DNA from: Gemmatimonadota bacterium
GTDB taxonomy: Bacteria > Gemmatimonadota > Gemmatimonadetes > Longimicrobiales > Gaopeijiaceae
Assembly (NCBI GenBank): GCA_022822425.1
Contig: JAJEBS010000247.1
Span: forward strand, 1 to 64,000
Direction of reading: 5' to 3'
DNA length: 64,000 bases
Positions 1 through 9,296 of this stretch are shown one piece after another; within the stretch, counting starts at the first letter, position 1, and each line of letters starts with the position of its first letter. The position numbers were made by a program, and so were the translations under genes. Under the pieces are notes generated by a model. That model did no database searches. It worked only from the letters and a program-made list of their open reading frames with translations, and was not told the DNA's origin.

Positions 1-93
1 CCCAACTGCGTGGACTGCAAGGCGACCGACGTGCTCGGGCCGCGCTGGACGCCGAGAGAAGGGGGCAGCGGGCCGGCCTACCGCCGGATGTAG
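1..93 (+). CDS. C-terminal fragment of an unknown upstream gene
   Basis: An open frame enters from the left edge and stops at TAG, leaving 30 residues. It starts PNCVDCKATD, so it carries a Cys-x2-Cys pair, and ends in YRRM. Only the tail is visible and I do not recognise the family. The stop lies 3 nt before the GTG of the next gene, which would fit one transcription unit. In such GC-rich DNA a 93-base open frame can occur by chance, so support is weak. Confidence 0.35.
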   Translation, partial: PNCVDCKATDVLGPRWTPREGGSGPAYRRM

Positions 94-96
94 GTC

Positions 97-1305
97 GTGA
101 GATCCCCAGTGGTCCGCTCCCGCCTCGCGCTCGTGCCCGCGCTCGCGCTCGGCGCCGCGACGGCATGCGCGGACCGGGAACCGGAAGCCGCCATCGAGGT
201 CGACAGCGCCGGCGTCCGGATCGTGGAGAGCCGGGCCCCGGCGTGGCCGCCCGGGACGGAGTGGAGCGTGAATCCGGAGCCCGTCTTCCGGCTGGGCGAC
301 GCCGGGGACGATCCCTCCTCCAGCTTCTTCCGGATTCTCGATGTCGCGCTGCTCGCCGGCGGGGAGGTCATCGTGGTGGATGGCGGGTCCGCCGAAGTGC
401 GCCGCTACGACGCGGCGGGCCGTCACCTGTGGAGCACCGGCGGACGGGGCGAGGGGCCGGGAGAGTTCCGCAGCCCACGCTACCTGGGGCGGCGGGAGGA
501 CGGTGCGTTCCTGATCTGGGACCGAGCGCTCTCTCGCGTGTCCGCCATCGGGCAGAACGGAGACCGGCTCGGTACCGAGCGCCGGTCCGGTCCGGACGGA
601 TCCCCGCTGGTGGCTTTCGACCTTTTCGACGACGGCGCCTGGCTGGTCGCCTTCCCGGTCGTGAGGCAGGCGCCCGAGCGAGGCACCACGTGGACCGACA
701 GCGTCCGGCTGGGACGCTACGATCCGGTGCTGGAGGACGATGTCCGGCTGGCCACGGTCCCCGGCCAGCGATGGGTGTGGACCGGCCAATCCATGCTGCC
801 GGTGCCGTTCAGTCCAAGACCGCTGCGGGTGGCCCTGGGCGATCGCCTCGTCGTGGGCAGCGGGCCGGATCCGCAGGTTGTGGTCCACGATGCCGGCGGT
901 TCGCTGGTGGCCCGGTACCGCCTGGCGCGCGCGCGGGAGCCGGTGTCGGAAGCTGATGTCGGGCGGGTGATCGAGAGTCTCGTCGAGATCGGCCAGGGGC
1001 CCGAGGCGGTGTGGCGGCAATGGCGGGACGAGATGGAGGTTCCGGCGCACGAGCCGGCGTTTGACCGGCTGCTTGCGGACGGCGATGGCAACCTGTGGGC
1101 ACGGCGATTCACGGCCGACCCGCTCTCGCGCGAGCCCCCGTCGTGGGACGTATTCGACCCGGCAGGGACCTGGCTTGGCGTGGTTGCGACGCCGGGCGGC
1201 ATGACGGTGACCGCCATCCGTGACGGCCTCGTGGCGGGGGTATACCGGGATGAGCTGGGCGTCGAGTACGTCAGCGTGCATCGCCTGGAGATGGGCGGAC
1301 GCTGA
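97..1305 (+). CDS. six-bladed beta-propeller lipoprotein
   Basis: A 402-residue protein with a GTG start, a short basic and hydrophobic leader and a lipobox-like ATAC around residue 25, so it is probably an exported lipoprotein. The mature part begins with the DSAGVRIVES-type motif and contains GRGEGPGEF, both typical of the six-bladed propeller (NHL-like) lipoproteins that are abundant in Gemmatimonadota and Bacteroidota. No catalytic residues can be assigned, and the ligand is unknown. It resembles the proteins at 22755 and 51351 in layout but is more divergent. The start is uncertain because no good ribosome binding site precedes the GTG. Confidence 0.75.
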   Translation: MRSPVVRSRLALVPALALGAATACADREPEAAIEVDSAGVRIVESRAPAWPPGTEWSVNPEPVFRLGDAGDDPSSSFFRILDVALLAGGEVIVVDGGSAEVRRYDAAGRHLWSTGGRGEGPGEFRSPRYLGRREDGAFLIWDRALSRVSAIGQNGDRLGTERRSGPDGSPLVAFDLFDDGAWLVAFPVVRQAPERGTTWTDSVRLGRYDPVLEDDVRLATVPGQRWVWTGQSMLPVPFSPRPLRVALGDRLVVGSGPDPQVVVHDAGGSLVARYRLARAREPVSEADVGRVIESLVEIGQGPEAVWRQWRDEMEVPAHEPAFDRLLADGDGNLWARRFTADPLSREPPSWDVFDPAGTWLGVVATPGGMTVTAIRDGLVAGVYRDELGVEYVSVHRLEMGGR

Positions 1306-1316
1306 TTCGGAGCGGT

Positions 1317-2117
1317 CTACTCGTCCAGAATGCTCACCTTCACCCCGGCCGCCGTTCGCACCAGGGCGGGCATGATGGCCGGGATGTCGCGCGTCCGGTA
1401 ATGTGCCAGCACCGCGTCCGCCGTGGAAAACGCGCTCAGCTGCTCCAGCGTGCGAATGGTGGGGAAGATCATCGGGAGCTGCCCCGCGCGGTGCCGGTCG
1501 AGCGCGTCGCCGGGGGAAAGCCAGAGCGAGTCGGTCATCTCGCGCGGGTCGGGGGCCGAGCGCGACCCCGGCGGCGCAAGCGCCGCGAAGAAGCGGGTGT
1601 CGTAGCGACGCGTCTCGGCCTCGGGGGTGATCCAGTGGGCGATGTATTCGAGGGCGGCCCCGTCGATGCCCACGCCCAGGTCGTCCAGGACCTCGGCGAA
1701 TCCCGTGGCGCCCGCCAAGAGGTGCTCGCGCAGGCGAATCAGGTGCGCGCGGCCCGACGTCGTGTCCGGCAGGAATCGCCCTCCTGGCCGGGCGACCAGC
1801 ACCGTTGCTTCCTCGAAGGCCTCGCGCGCGGCGGCCAGATAGTACGCGATGGCGGGCGGATCCCCGCCGGGAAGGGTGAGTCGGTCGGCCGCCTCCGCCG
1901 GCGTGAGCCGCTCCAGGCGCATGACGAGCGCGGGATCGGCGTCCTGCGCATCCACCCGCCCCCCGGGAAAGACGTAGGCCCCGGGCACGAATCCGGCGGA
2001 GCGGTTGCGCCGCATCAGCAGGAGCTGGAAGCCCTGCCCGTGCTCGCGCAGCAGGACGACGGTCGCGGCCGGATGTGGCACCACGCCGGAGGGCGGCAGG
2101 CGTTCAAACCGGTCCAT
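1317..2117 (-). CDS. NUDIX hydrolase family protein
   Basis: A 266-residue protein. The N-terminal half reads VVLLREHGQGFQLLLMRRN, then PGAYVFPGGRVD, then AAREAFEEATVLVA. This matches the NUDIX box layout (GG, then REAFEEAT with the metal-binding glutamates), although the usual GX5EX7REUXEEXGU spacing is stretched by an insertion, as in the larger NUDT19/CoA-pyrophosphatase-like members. The substrate is probably a nucleoside diphosphate derivative or a CoA ester and cannot be fixed from sequence. Its ATG shares one base with the TGA of the gamma-glutamyltransferase gene (TGATG), so the two are probably translationally coupled. The ORF track joins it to an unrelated frame up to 3701; that extension is a shadow. 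Confidence 0.85.
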   Translation of the reverse strand: MDRFERLPPSGVVPHPAATVVLLREHGQGFQLLLMRRNRSAGFVPGAYVFPGGRVDAQDADPALVMRLERLTPAEAADRLTLPGGDPPAIAYYLAAAREAFEEATVLVARPGGRFLPDTTSGRAHLIRLREHLLAGATGFAEVLDDLGVGIDGAALEYIAHWITPEAETRRYDTRFFAALAPPGSRSAPDPREMTDSLWLSPGDALDRHRAGQLPMIFPTIRTLEQLSAFSTADAVLAHYRTRDIPAIMPALVRTAAGVKVSILDE

Positions 2118-3691
2118 CAGCGCCCCACCGCCATCCCGTCCTTGCGCGGGTCCGACCCCGCCGCCCAACCCCGCTCCAGCCGCATCACCGCCTGTCCTCC
2201 CCCGAAGGAGGTAAGCGACGGATCGATCACGCGATGGCCCATGAGGGCAAGCGCGACCTCCGTTGTGCGGCCCAATCCCTCGACCGCGACATCCCGTCCG
2301 GCCGTGTGGCGAAAGCGGGGGGCCTCGATGGCGGCCTGCAGCTCCATGCCGAAGACGAGGAGGTTGAGCAGCACCTGAACGTGTCCCTGGGGTTGCATGG
2401 AGCCGCCCATGACACCGAACGCCAGCCACGGTTCCCCGCCGCGGGTGACGAACGCCGGGATGATGGTGTGCAGCGGCTTCTTGCGGGGCGCGACCTGGTT
2501 CGGATGCCCTTCCTCGAAGGTGAAGCAGGCGCCGCGGTTCTGGAGGGCAAACCCGGTTCCCGGGATCACCACGCCGGAGCCGAAGCCTTCGTAGAGGCTG
2601 TTGATGAACGACACCATGTTGCCGTGCTCGTCCGCCGTGCACAGGTAGATGGTCTCGCTCTCCGGGACCACCGCGCCCGGGTCCACCCGGTCGGCGGCCG
2701 CGCGCCGGTTCAGCAGCGCCCGGCGGGAGTTCACATGGTCGTCGGCGAGCAGTGCCCGAGGCGGGATCCGCATATGGTCCGGGTCGCCCACATGGCCCGC
2801 GAAGTCGGCGAAGGCCAGCTTCTTGGCCTCGATGAGATGATGCAGGTACGCCGGGCTGTTGTGACCCATGACGCCGAGATCGAATCCTTCGAGGATGCGG
2901 AGCATCTCGAGCGCGGCGATCCCCTGCCCGGCCGGCGGAAGTTCCCAGAGGGTGTGCCCCGCGAAATCGGTGGAGAGCGGCGTCACCCAGCGCACCTCGT
3001 GGCCAGCGAGGTCCTCGCGCGTCAGGAAGCCGCCCAACCCCTCCAGCCCCTCGACCAGCCGCCGGCCCAGGGCGCCTGTATAGAAGGCCTCCGCCCCCCC
3101 GCGCGCGACCAGGCGGAGGCTCGCGGCCAGGTCCGGCGACCGAAACCACTCCCCGGCGCGCGGGGCGCGCCGCCCCCCGACCAGGCAGGTGGCCGCGGCC
3201 CCGGGGTCGGCGCGCAGCTTGTCGGCCGCGGCGGCCCACTGCCCCGCGATGATGGGGGTGACCGGGAAGCCCTCCTCCGCCACCCGGATGGCCGGCGCGA
3301 GCACCTCCGCGAAAGTCATCCTCCCGAACCTCTCCAGCAGGGCCGCCCATCCCGCGACCGCGCCCGGCACCGTCACCGATCCGGGCCCGCTCGCGGGCAC
3401 GTCCCCCAGCCCCGCGGCCGCGAGCGCCTCGCGCGACATGCCCGACCCCGACCGTCCGCTCGAGTCGAGCCCCGCCAGCCGGCCCTCCTCCGCCGACCAC
3501 AGCAGCGCGAACATGTCGCCGCCCATCCCCGTCATGTGCGGCTCGACCACGTTCAGCATCGCCGCGGCGGCGACGGCCGCGTCGACCGCATTCCCGCCCC
3601 GCTCCATAACCGAGACCGCCGCCCGGCTGGCCAGCGGCTGACTGGTGGCGGCGGCGCTCCTGGGCGCGTAGACGGTGGATCGTCCGGTCAC
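2117..3691 (-). CDS. ggt: gamma-glutamyltransferase family protein
   Basis: An Ntn-hydrolase of the gamma-glutamyltransferase family, which transfers or hydrolyses gamma-glutamyl groups of glutathione-like compounds. The N-terminal RGGNAVDAAVAAA and TGMGGDMF motifs are diagnostic. The likely autocatalytic and nucleophilic threonine is Thr347 in SETIYLCTAD. Cleavage there would give subunits of about 346 and 178 residues, the usual arrangement. The Ser-Ser/Gly-Gly region appears as GVMGGSMQPQGH. I chose the GTG at 3691 (524 residues, normal length) over the track start at 4042, because the extra N-terminus is low-complexity and non-conserved. No signal peptide is evident with this start, so the form may be cytoplasmic, as in YwrD-like members. 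Confidence 0.85.
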   Translation of the reverse strand: MTGRSTVYAPRSAAATSQPLASRAAVSVMERGGNAVDAAVAAAAMLNVVEPHMTGMGGDMFALLWSAEEGRLAGLDSSGRSGSGMSREALAAAGLGDVPASGPGSVTVPGAVAGWAALLERFGRMTFAEVLAPAIRVAEEGFPVTPIIAGQWAAAADKLRADPGAAATCLVGGRRAPRAGEWFRSPDLAASLRLVARGGAEAFYTGALGRRLVEGLEGLGGFLTREDLAGHEVRWVTPLSTDFAGHTLWELPPAGQGIAALEMLRILEGFDLGVMGHNSPAYLHHLIEAKKLAFADFAGHVGDPDHMRIPPRALLADDHVNSRRALLNRRAAADRVDPGAVVPESETIYLCTADEHGNMVSFINSLYEGFGSGVVIPGTGFALQNRGACFTFEEGHPNQVAPRKKPLHTIIPAFVTRGGEPWLAFGVMGGSMQPQGHVQVLLNLLVFGMELQAAIEAPRFRHTAGRDVAVEGLGRTTEVALALMGHRVIDPSLTSFGGGQAVMRLERGWAAGSDPRKDGMAVGR

Positions 3692-4054
3692 GGCCGTCCA
3701 TTCCGGTTTGAGCGTGGACCCATTCTCCCTCCCCGAGGCTCGGTTCGGCTGGCGCAAACGCGCGTGCCGCGCCAAGCTAGGGGGAGCGAACGGAGCCTGC
3801 CAGCCTCCCCGCGTGCGGAACCCCGGTCTGCCAGAATGGCAGTCCCGGCACGCGAGGTCTGCCATTATGTCAGGCCCGATTCGTGCATCTGGGCCCGACA
3901 CCATGCATTTCGTCAACATGCAAGGCGAGCGAACCGCCTGGAAGCCGGGGCATCTGCCTTTCTGACAGGTCAATCGCGCGGCGGCCCGAGGCAGGGCCGG
4001 CTTCGCGGGGCAGACCACCCGTCTCGCCAGGGCTAACGACAAGGAGTCGGATCC
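3692..4054. other. divergent intergenic region between ggt and lon
   Basis: About 360 bases without a convincing gene; the short ORFs in the track here have no recognisable family. It contains a perfect dyad TGAC-AG-GTCA at 3963-3972, about 85 bases before lon. The same decamer CTGACAGGTC recurs upstream of the sigma factor gene at 44619. A good Shine-Dalgarno AAGGAG at 4041-4046 lies 8 nt before the GTG of lon. I see no clear -35/-10 pair. Confidence 0.5.
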
Positions 4055-6595
4055 GTGGGTGAACGATACAGGCTACCCGTCCTTCCGTTGCGGGACACGG
4101 TGGTGTACCCGGGCGTGGCGGTGCCCATCTCGGCCGGTCGACCCGGCACCATAGAGGCCGTTCAGGCTGCCCTCGAGGGAGACCGCAAGCTGCTTGCGGT
4201 GGCCCAGCGGGAGAACGTGGACAAGCCGACCCCCGAGGGGCTGTACGAGGTCGGCACGGTGGTGCGCGTCATTCAGACCCACCGCGTGCGGGCCGGAATC
4301 CAGCTCCTGGTGCAGGGGGACCGGCGGGCCCGGGTCGTCTCCTACGAGAAGCGCGGCAAAGCCATGCTCGCCGCCATCGTCCTGGACCTCGAGAGAATCC
4401 CGCCACGCAGCGAACAGGATCCCGCCTTCCAGGCCCTGGACCGCGAATTGCGCGACCGGGCGGCCGGGTTGGGAACCCGGCGTGGCGTCCCCGCCGAATC
4501 CCTGAACCAGCTCATTCAGGGGGTGGACGAACCGGGTGCGTTCGCGGACCTGGTGGCATTCTACCTCGATTTGCAGACCGCCGAGAAGCAACGGCTGCTG
4601 GAGGTGCTCGACGACGAGGACCGCATGCGTCAGGCGCTTGTGGCCGTGGAGCGCGAGCTGGTGCGGCTCAGCGCGCAGGAGGAAATCCAGGCCCGGGTGC
4701 AGGAGGAGCTGGGCGAGCGCCAGCGCGAGATGCTCCTGCGCGAGCAGATGAAGCAGATCCGGCGCGAGCTGGGCGACGAGGACGAGAAGGCCGAACTGGA
4801 CGATCTGCGCGAACGGATCGAGGCGTTGCGGCTCAACGAAGATGCTCGCGCCGAAGTCCAGCGGGAGCTCAAGCGCCTGGGAAGGACGAATCCCCAGTCG
4901 GCGGAATACCAGGTCATCCGGACCTACCTCGAGTGGATCACGGAACTGCCCTGGGATGATCGCACCGAGGACAAGATCGACCTGGAAGCGGCAGCGGAGG
5001 TGCTCGCCGAAGACCACTACGGGCTGGAGGACGTCAAGGACCGCATCCTCGAGTTCCTGGCCGTGCGCAAGCTGCACGCGGAACGGGCGCCGGACGCGGA
5101 AGAAGTGGAAGACGAGGATGCCGGAGCGGAGGAAGGTCTGCAGGAGGCCGAAGTCGGGGCCGCGCGGAACGGCTCCCGGACCGGGGACGAGCCGGCCGAC
5201 ACGCCGCCCGCGAGCGGCCAGGGGCCAATCCTGCTCTTCGTAGGCCCGCCCGGCGTCGGCAAGACCAGCATCGCGCAGTCCATCGCCCGCGCGATCGGAC
5301 GCAAGTATGTGCGCATCTCGCTGGGCGGCGCGCGCGACGAAGCGGATATCCGGGGCCATCGGCGGACCTACGTGGGCGCCATGCCGGGCCGCATCATCCA
5401 GGGAATGCGCCAGGTGAAGTCGAAGAACCCGGTGTTCCTGCTCGACGAGGTCGACAAGCTGGGCGTCTCCTTCCAGGGGGATCCCAGCGCGGCGTTGCTC
5501 GAAGTGCTGGACCGGGCCCAGAACTGGACCTTCACCGACCACTATCTGGGGATCCCCTTCGACCTGTCGGAGGTGCTGTTCGTCGCGACCGCGAACTACT
5601 GGGACCGCATCCCGCCCCCGCTGCTCGACCGCATGGAGCGGGTCGACTTCAGCGGATACACCGAGCAGGAGAAGCTGGAGATCGCCAGGCGCTACCTGCT
5701 GCCCAGGCAGCTGGAGGAGAACGGCCTGCTCGACGAGGAGATGGAACTGGGCGACGAGGCGATCCTGAACGTGATCAGCGAGTACACGCGCGAGGCAGGC
5801 GTCCGCCAGCTGGAGCGCGAGATCGGAAAGCTGGCGCGCAAGGTGGCGCGCAGGATTGCCGGCGGCGGATGCGAGCAGATGGTCGTTGACCAGGATGTCG
5901 TGCGCGAACTTCTGGGCCGCCCGCGGGTGCACCCCGAGGTGATGGCGGAGGAGGACCGGGTGGGGGTGGCCACCGGCATGTTCTACACACCCACCGGCGG
6001 CGACATCATGTTTGTGGAGGCCAGCGTCATGCCGGGGAACGGGAAGCTGGTGCTCACCGGGCAGCTGGGCGACGTGATGAAGGAATCGGGGCGGGCGGCG
6101 CTGACCTATGCCCGCAGCCATCACAAGAGCCTCGGGATGTCGGTCGAGGACGTGCTGGACAAGGAAGTGCACATCCACGTGCCCGCGGGCGCGGTGCCGA
6201 AGGACGGTCCCTCGGCGGGGATCACGATGGCGACCGCCCTGATCTCGGCGCTTTCGGGACGGCCGGTAAGGCGTGACGTGGCCATGACCGGCGAACTGAC
6301 GCTGACGGGCAGGGTGCTCCCCATCGGCGGCCTGAAGGAGAAGATCCTGGGCGCCGTGCGCGCCGGCATCCAGGAGATCGTGCTCCCCGCCGACAACCAC
6401 GCCGACCTCGAAGACCTCTCCGACGAGGTGCGCGCCGACCTGGTTCTGCACCTGGTCGACGGCCTCGACGACGTCACCCGGGTGGCGTTCGCGGGCGGAC
6501 TGGCACCCGAAGCGGATCCGGTCGAGGCCGCCGACCCGATGGCGCTGCTCACCTCCGGCGGCTCGTCCTCCGCGCCCGAGGTCGCGACGCACTGA
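4055..6595 (+). CDS. lon: ATP-dependent protease Lon
   Basis: Lon is a cytoplasmic homohexameric protease that unfolds and degrades damaged and regulatory proteins. The 846-residue protein has an N-terminal LAN substrate domain, a long helical region rich in Glu and Arg, an AAA+ module with Walker [10 protein letters not shown] (Lys403), and a C-terminal protease domain. The catalytic dyad is Ser720 in KDGPSAG and Lys763, the same 43-residue spacing as in E. coli Lon. Between the helical part and Walker A lies an acidic, Gly/Glu/Ala-rich linker of about 45 residues, longer than usual. The GTG start follows AAGGAG at 8 nt. ygfZ follows after 32 nt on the same strand. Confidence 0.97.
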   Translation: MGERYRLPVLPLRDTVVYPGVAVPISAGRPGTIEAVQAALEGDRKLLAVAQRENVDKPTPEGLYEVGTVVRVIQTHRVRAGIQLLVQGDRRARVVSYEKRGKAMLAAIVLDLERIPPRSEQDPAFQALDRELRDRAAGLGTRRGVPAESLNQLIQGVDEPGAFADLVAFYLDLQTAEKQRLLEVLDDEDRMRQALVAVERELVRLSAQEEIQARVQEELGERQREMLLREQMKQIRRELGDEDEKAELDDLRERIEALRLNEDARAEVQRELKRLGRTNPQSAEYQVIRTYLEWITELPWDDRTEDKIDLEAAAEVLAEDHYGLEDVKDRILEFLAVRKLHAERAPDAEEVEDEDAGAEEGLQEAEVGAARNGSRTGDEPADTPPASGQGPILLFVGPPGVGKTSIAQSIARAIGRKYVRISLGGARDEADIRGHRRTYVGAMPGRIIQGMRQVKSKNPVFLLDEVDKLGVSFQGDPSAALLEVLDRAQNWTFTDHYLGIPFDLSEVLFVATANYWDRIPPPLLDRMERVDFSGYTEQEKLEIARRYLLPRQLEENGLLDEEMELGDEAILNVISEYTREAGVRQLEREIGKLARKVARRIAGGGCEQMVVDQDVVRELLGRPRVHPEVMAEEDRVGVATGMFYTPTGGDIMFVEASVMPGNGKLVLTGQLGDVMKESGRAALTYARSHHKSLGMSVEDVLDKEVHIHVPAGAVPKDGPSAGITMATALISALSGRPVRRDVAMTGELTLTGRVLPIGGLKEKILGAVRAGIQEIVLPADNHADLEDLSDEVRADLVLHLVDGLDDVTRVAFAGGLAPEADPVEAADPMALLTSGGSSSAPEVATH

Positions 6596-6627
6596 CCTCG
6601 CCGACCCTCGAGGTCGCGCCCGGCGCC

Positions 6628-7728
6628 GTGATGGGGCGGCACCACGGGCGGCCGGCGGCCCGTCACTTCGGACGGCCCGACCTGGAGTACCGGGCCGCCG
6701 TGGGCTCCGCGGCCGTCCTCGATCGCTCGCACCGCAGCCGGCTGGCGGTCTCGGGGCGGGCGCCCGTGCGCATGCTGGGCGGCGTGCTCACCAACAGCGT
6801 CCCGCCACCCCCCGAGCCGACCCCCTCCGGGCTGCTCGCCGGGCGTACGGCCTACAGCGCCGTGCTCATCCCCAAGGGGCGCATGGTCACCGACCTGGTG
6901 GTCGCCTGGAGGGGCACCCGCGAGGACCGCCACGGCCTCTGGCTGCACCTGCCGGCCGCCGGGCATGCACCCCTCGTCGCCCATCTGCGCAAGTTCCTGC
7001 CGCCCCGGTTCGCCTTCGTCGACGACGTCACCGACGCGACCGGCACCGTCACCGTCACCGGTCCGGACGCGGCCGGGATGGTGGAGGCCGCCCTCGGGGT
7101 CGCCTCAGGCGAGGTCGCGGCGCTCGACGAGGACGGCTGCCTCATTACCGGTCGGCCGCCGGACGGCCTCCTGGTCGCGCGGCTCGCCGAGGTCCGTTTG
7201 CCAGCCTTCGACATTCTGGGTGACCGGGCCGCGCTCGCACGGCTGGGTGCCGAGCTGGTTCGCCTGGGCGCGGCGCCGACCGGCATGGGCGTCTTCGAGA
7301 CGCTGCGCATCGAGGCGGGGCGGCCCGAGTTCGGCCTCGACATGGACGAACGCACCATCCCCACGGAAGCGGGCATCGACGCGCGCGCCATCGACCACGC
7401 CAAGGGCTGCTATACCGGACAGGAAGTGATCGTGCGCATCCGCGATCGCGGCCACGTCAACCGTCATCTGCGGGGCCTCCTGCTCGGCGATGTGCCCACT
7501 CCGGCGCCGGCGACTCCCCTGTACTCGGGTACGCAGGCCAAACCGGTCGGGCAGGTGACCAGCGCGGCCCTGTCGCCCGCCTTCGGGCAGACCATCGCGC
7601 TGGGTTTCGTGCGCCGGGAGGTCGTCCCGCCCGCCGAGCTTCGGCTGGGGGGCCCGGACGGGGCGCCGGTGGGGGTGCGGGCGCTCGGGGAAGGCGGCTG
7701 GGAGCTTCAGCCGGGTGATCTGAGCTGA
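6628..7728 (+). CDS. ygfZ: YgfZ/GcvT-fold folate-binding protein
   Basis: A 366-residue protein of the aminomethyltransferase fold. It carries the signature [10 protein letters not shown], whose cysteine is the hallmark of YgfZ (COG0354), and a preceding segment [19 protein letters not shown], typical of the GcvT/YgfZ superfamily. YgfZ uses folate in the assembly or repair of certain iron-sulfur proteins; it is not the glycine-cleavage T-protein despite the fold. No other gcvT appears in the window, although gcvH and gcvP are present further on. It starts at GTG 6628, directly followed by ATG, either of which could be used. It is probably co-transcribed with lon and converges on ypdA. Confidence 0.85.
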   Translation: MMGRHHGRPAARHFGRPDLEYRAAVGSAAVLDRSHRSRLAVSGRAPVRMLGGVLTNSVPPPPEPTPSGLLAGRTAYSAVLIPKGRMVTDLVVAWRGTREDRHGLWLHLPAAGHAPLVAHLRKFLPPRFAFVDDVTDATGTVTVTGPDAAGMVEAALGVASGEVAALDEDGCLITGRPPDGLLVARLAEVRLPAFDILGDRAALARLGAELVRLGAAPTGMGVFETLRIEAGRPEFGLDMDERTIPTEAGIDARAIDHAKGCYTGQEVIVRIRDRGHVNRHLRGLLLGDVPTPAPATPLYSGTQAKPVGQVTSAALSPAFGQTIALGFVRREVVPPAELRLGGPDGAPVGVRALGEGGWELQPGDLS

Positions 7729-7753
7729 GGGGGCGGGCACCCCTCGAACGCGG

Positions 7754-8791
7754 TCAGCCGTCCCGCGAGGCCTTGAAGTGGTCCACGATCAGCCCACCGT
7801 GGAAGCGCCCGTTCTCGATGAAGATCTTGTTGGCGTCGTAGCCCGCGGCGAGCACTCCCGCGATGTAGATGCCGGGCGTGTTGGTCTCCATGGTGGCGCG
7901 GTCGTGACGGGGAATACCGGTTTCCCCATCGATTCTGACGCCCACGCTCTTCAGCAGCAGCGGTGAAGCCCGCCAGCCGGTCATGGCGAAGACCCAGTCG
8001 TTGGCGAGTTCGGTGACTTCGCCCGTCTGCAGATGCTCGAGTACAACGCTGCGTTGCCGGATCTCCGCGACCCGTGTCGTGAAATGGGTCGCGATCTCCC
8101 CGAACCTGATCCGGTTGGTGATGTCCGGAACCACCCACGGCTTCACGCCCTGGTCTATGCCGTCGAAGATGTGGACCAGCGTAACCCGTGCATGGGCCCG
8201 GAAGAGCTCCAGCGCGGCCTCCACCGCGGAGTTCCGCCCCCCCACCACGAGAACGTCCTGGTCGTAGTAGGGATCGGGCTCCCTGTAGTAGTGGTGCACC
8301 TTGGGCAGGTCCTCTCCCGGAACGCCCAGGTAGTTGGGCTCATGGAAGCTGCCGGTGGCGATCACCACGGCGCGCGCGCGGTGGCTTGCCCGGGCACCGT
8401 CACGGCGGCGCGTACGCAGCAGGAAGTCGCCCCTGCGGCCCTCGATCGCCATGACCTCTTCATGCTGGCGCACATCCAGCCCGAAATGCCGCACGACCCG
8501 GCGGTAGTAGACGAGCGCATCGCGGCGCGACGGCTTGCCGGAAGCCAGAATGAAGGGCACACCCTCGATCTCCAGCTTCTCCGCCGTGGAGAAGAAGGTC
8601 ATGTAGGGCGGATAGTGGACGATCGATTCGGTGATGAACCCGCGGTCGAACGCGATGGCCGAGACCCCTCCGACCCTGGCCGCGCTCGCCGCCGCCAGGC
8701 CGCAGGGCCCCGCACCCACAATCGCCAGGTCGACGGGTTCGCCTGCGCTGGCCATCCCGCCTCCGGCGGAAAGCGCTTCCATATCGGACAT
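7754..8791 (-). CDS. ypdA: YpdA-type bacillithiol disulfide reductase
   Basis: A FAD-dependent pyridine nucleotide oxidoreductase of 345 residues. The FAD-binding motif VGAGPCGLA lies near residue 25 and the NADPH-binding motif VVGGRNSAVEAALE in the middle. The conserved YPPYMTFFSTAEKLEI and HHYYREPDPYYDQ segments are typical of YpdA, which recycles oxidised bacillithiol (BSSB) without a CxxC redox pair, and none is seen here. Its presence suggests bacillithiol as the low-molecular-weight thiol. A Shine-Dalgarno AAGGAAG precedes the ATG. It converges on ygfZ. Confidence 0.88.
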   Translation of the reverse strand: MSDMEALSAGGGMASAGEPVDLAIVGAGPCGLAAASAARVGGVSAIAFDRGFITESIVHYPPYMTFFSTAEKLEIEGVPFILASGKPSRRDALVYYRRVVRHFGLDVRQHEEVMAIEGRRGDFLLRTRRRDGARASHRARAVVIATGSFHEPNYLGVPGEDLPKVHHYYREPDPYYDQDVLVVGGRNSAVEAALELFRAHARVTLVHIFDGIDQGVKPWVVPDITNRIRFGEIATHFTTRVAEIRQRSVVLEHLQTGEVTELANDWVFAMTGWRASPLLLKSVGVRIDGETGIPRHDRATMETNTPGIYIAGVLAAGYDANKIFIENGRFHGGLIVDHFKASRDG

Positions 8792-9023
8792 CTTCCTTGC
8801 GTCGTCGGTTTTCGCGGCGCCGACCCGAGAAACATCTACGCTCTGAACCTACTAATCTATGCTCCGAACCCGGAACTCCAGAGGCGTATGTCCTCCCGGA
8901 CATGCACGGGTTGGTGCCCGGGACGCCTGCGCGCCATCCCGCGGATGGACACCCGCGCGGGAACGCCGCTCGGGCTGGAGCGTACCGATGGAGCACCTGC
9001 CACATCCTCAGGGAGCGTCGAAG

Positions 9024-9296
9024 ATGGCACAGGCCGAAGCGGAGGCGCGCAGAGCTGTAAATCGACTGCGGCGGGCGCTGGAGAAGGCGCACCGGGAAAT
9101 CGATGCGCTGGAAGGGGCGCTCGCCAGAGCGGAGGGCGATGACTTCCCCGGGCACGCATACGAGGAAGCCCGGGGGCGGCTCAGCCAGGTGGTGGAATTC
9201 GTGGACGATGAGTCGCGCCGGCTGCAACACAAGATCCTCGTGGCGGGAGGCCTGGAGCCCGGACGAATTCGGCGTGCCTCCGCCCGGAATGGATGA
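9024..9296 (+). CDS. small coiled-coil protein upstream of LuxE/LuxC-like genes
   Basis: A 90-residue, charged, helical protein. The first 40 residues (RRAVNRLRRALEKAHREIDA) show heptad spacing compatible with a coiled coil. The rest, EFVDDESRRLQHKIL, is also helical and there is no signal peptide. I chose ATG 9024 because AGGGAG precedes it by about 8 nt; the longer frame in the track starts in non-coding sequence. Its stop overlaps the ATG of the LuxE-like gene by 4 nt (ATGA), so it is coupled to that gene. I do not recognise the family. A structural or scaffolding role for the two downstream enzymes is only a guess. Confidence 0.7.
   Translation: MAQAEAEARRAVNRLRRALEKAHREIDALEGALARAEGDDFPGHAYEEARGRLSQVVEFVDDESRRLQHKILVAGGLEPGRIRRASARNG

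Noticed and set aside
1317-3701. One 794-residue minus-strand ORF
   Set aside because: Only the C-terminal third (NUDIX) is protein-like; the rest is an out-of-frame reading of the gamma-glutamyltransferase gene.
3675-3965. 96-residue plus-strand ORF between ggt and lon
   Set aside because: No family, no ribosome binding site, overlaps the start of ggt, and its composition is unlike real proteins.
4073-6592. 839-residue minus-strand ORF opposite lon, and similar long antisense ORFs opposite gcvP (28892-31735), polA (38120-40921), the barrel gene (41680-43830) and dnaE2 (45552-48026)
   Set aside because: Long antisense frames are common in GC-rich genes; their proteins are rich in Arg, His, Gly and Pro with no recognisable domains, while the opposite strand encodes clear families.
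6628-7728. Glycine cleavage T protein (gcvT)
   Set aside because: The KGCYTGQE motif marks the YgfZ branch, which lacks T-protein activity.
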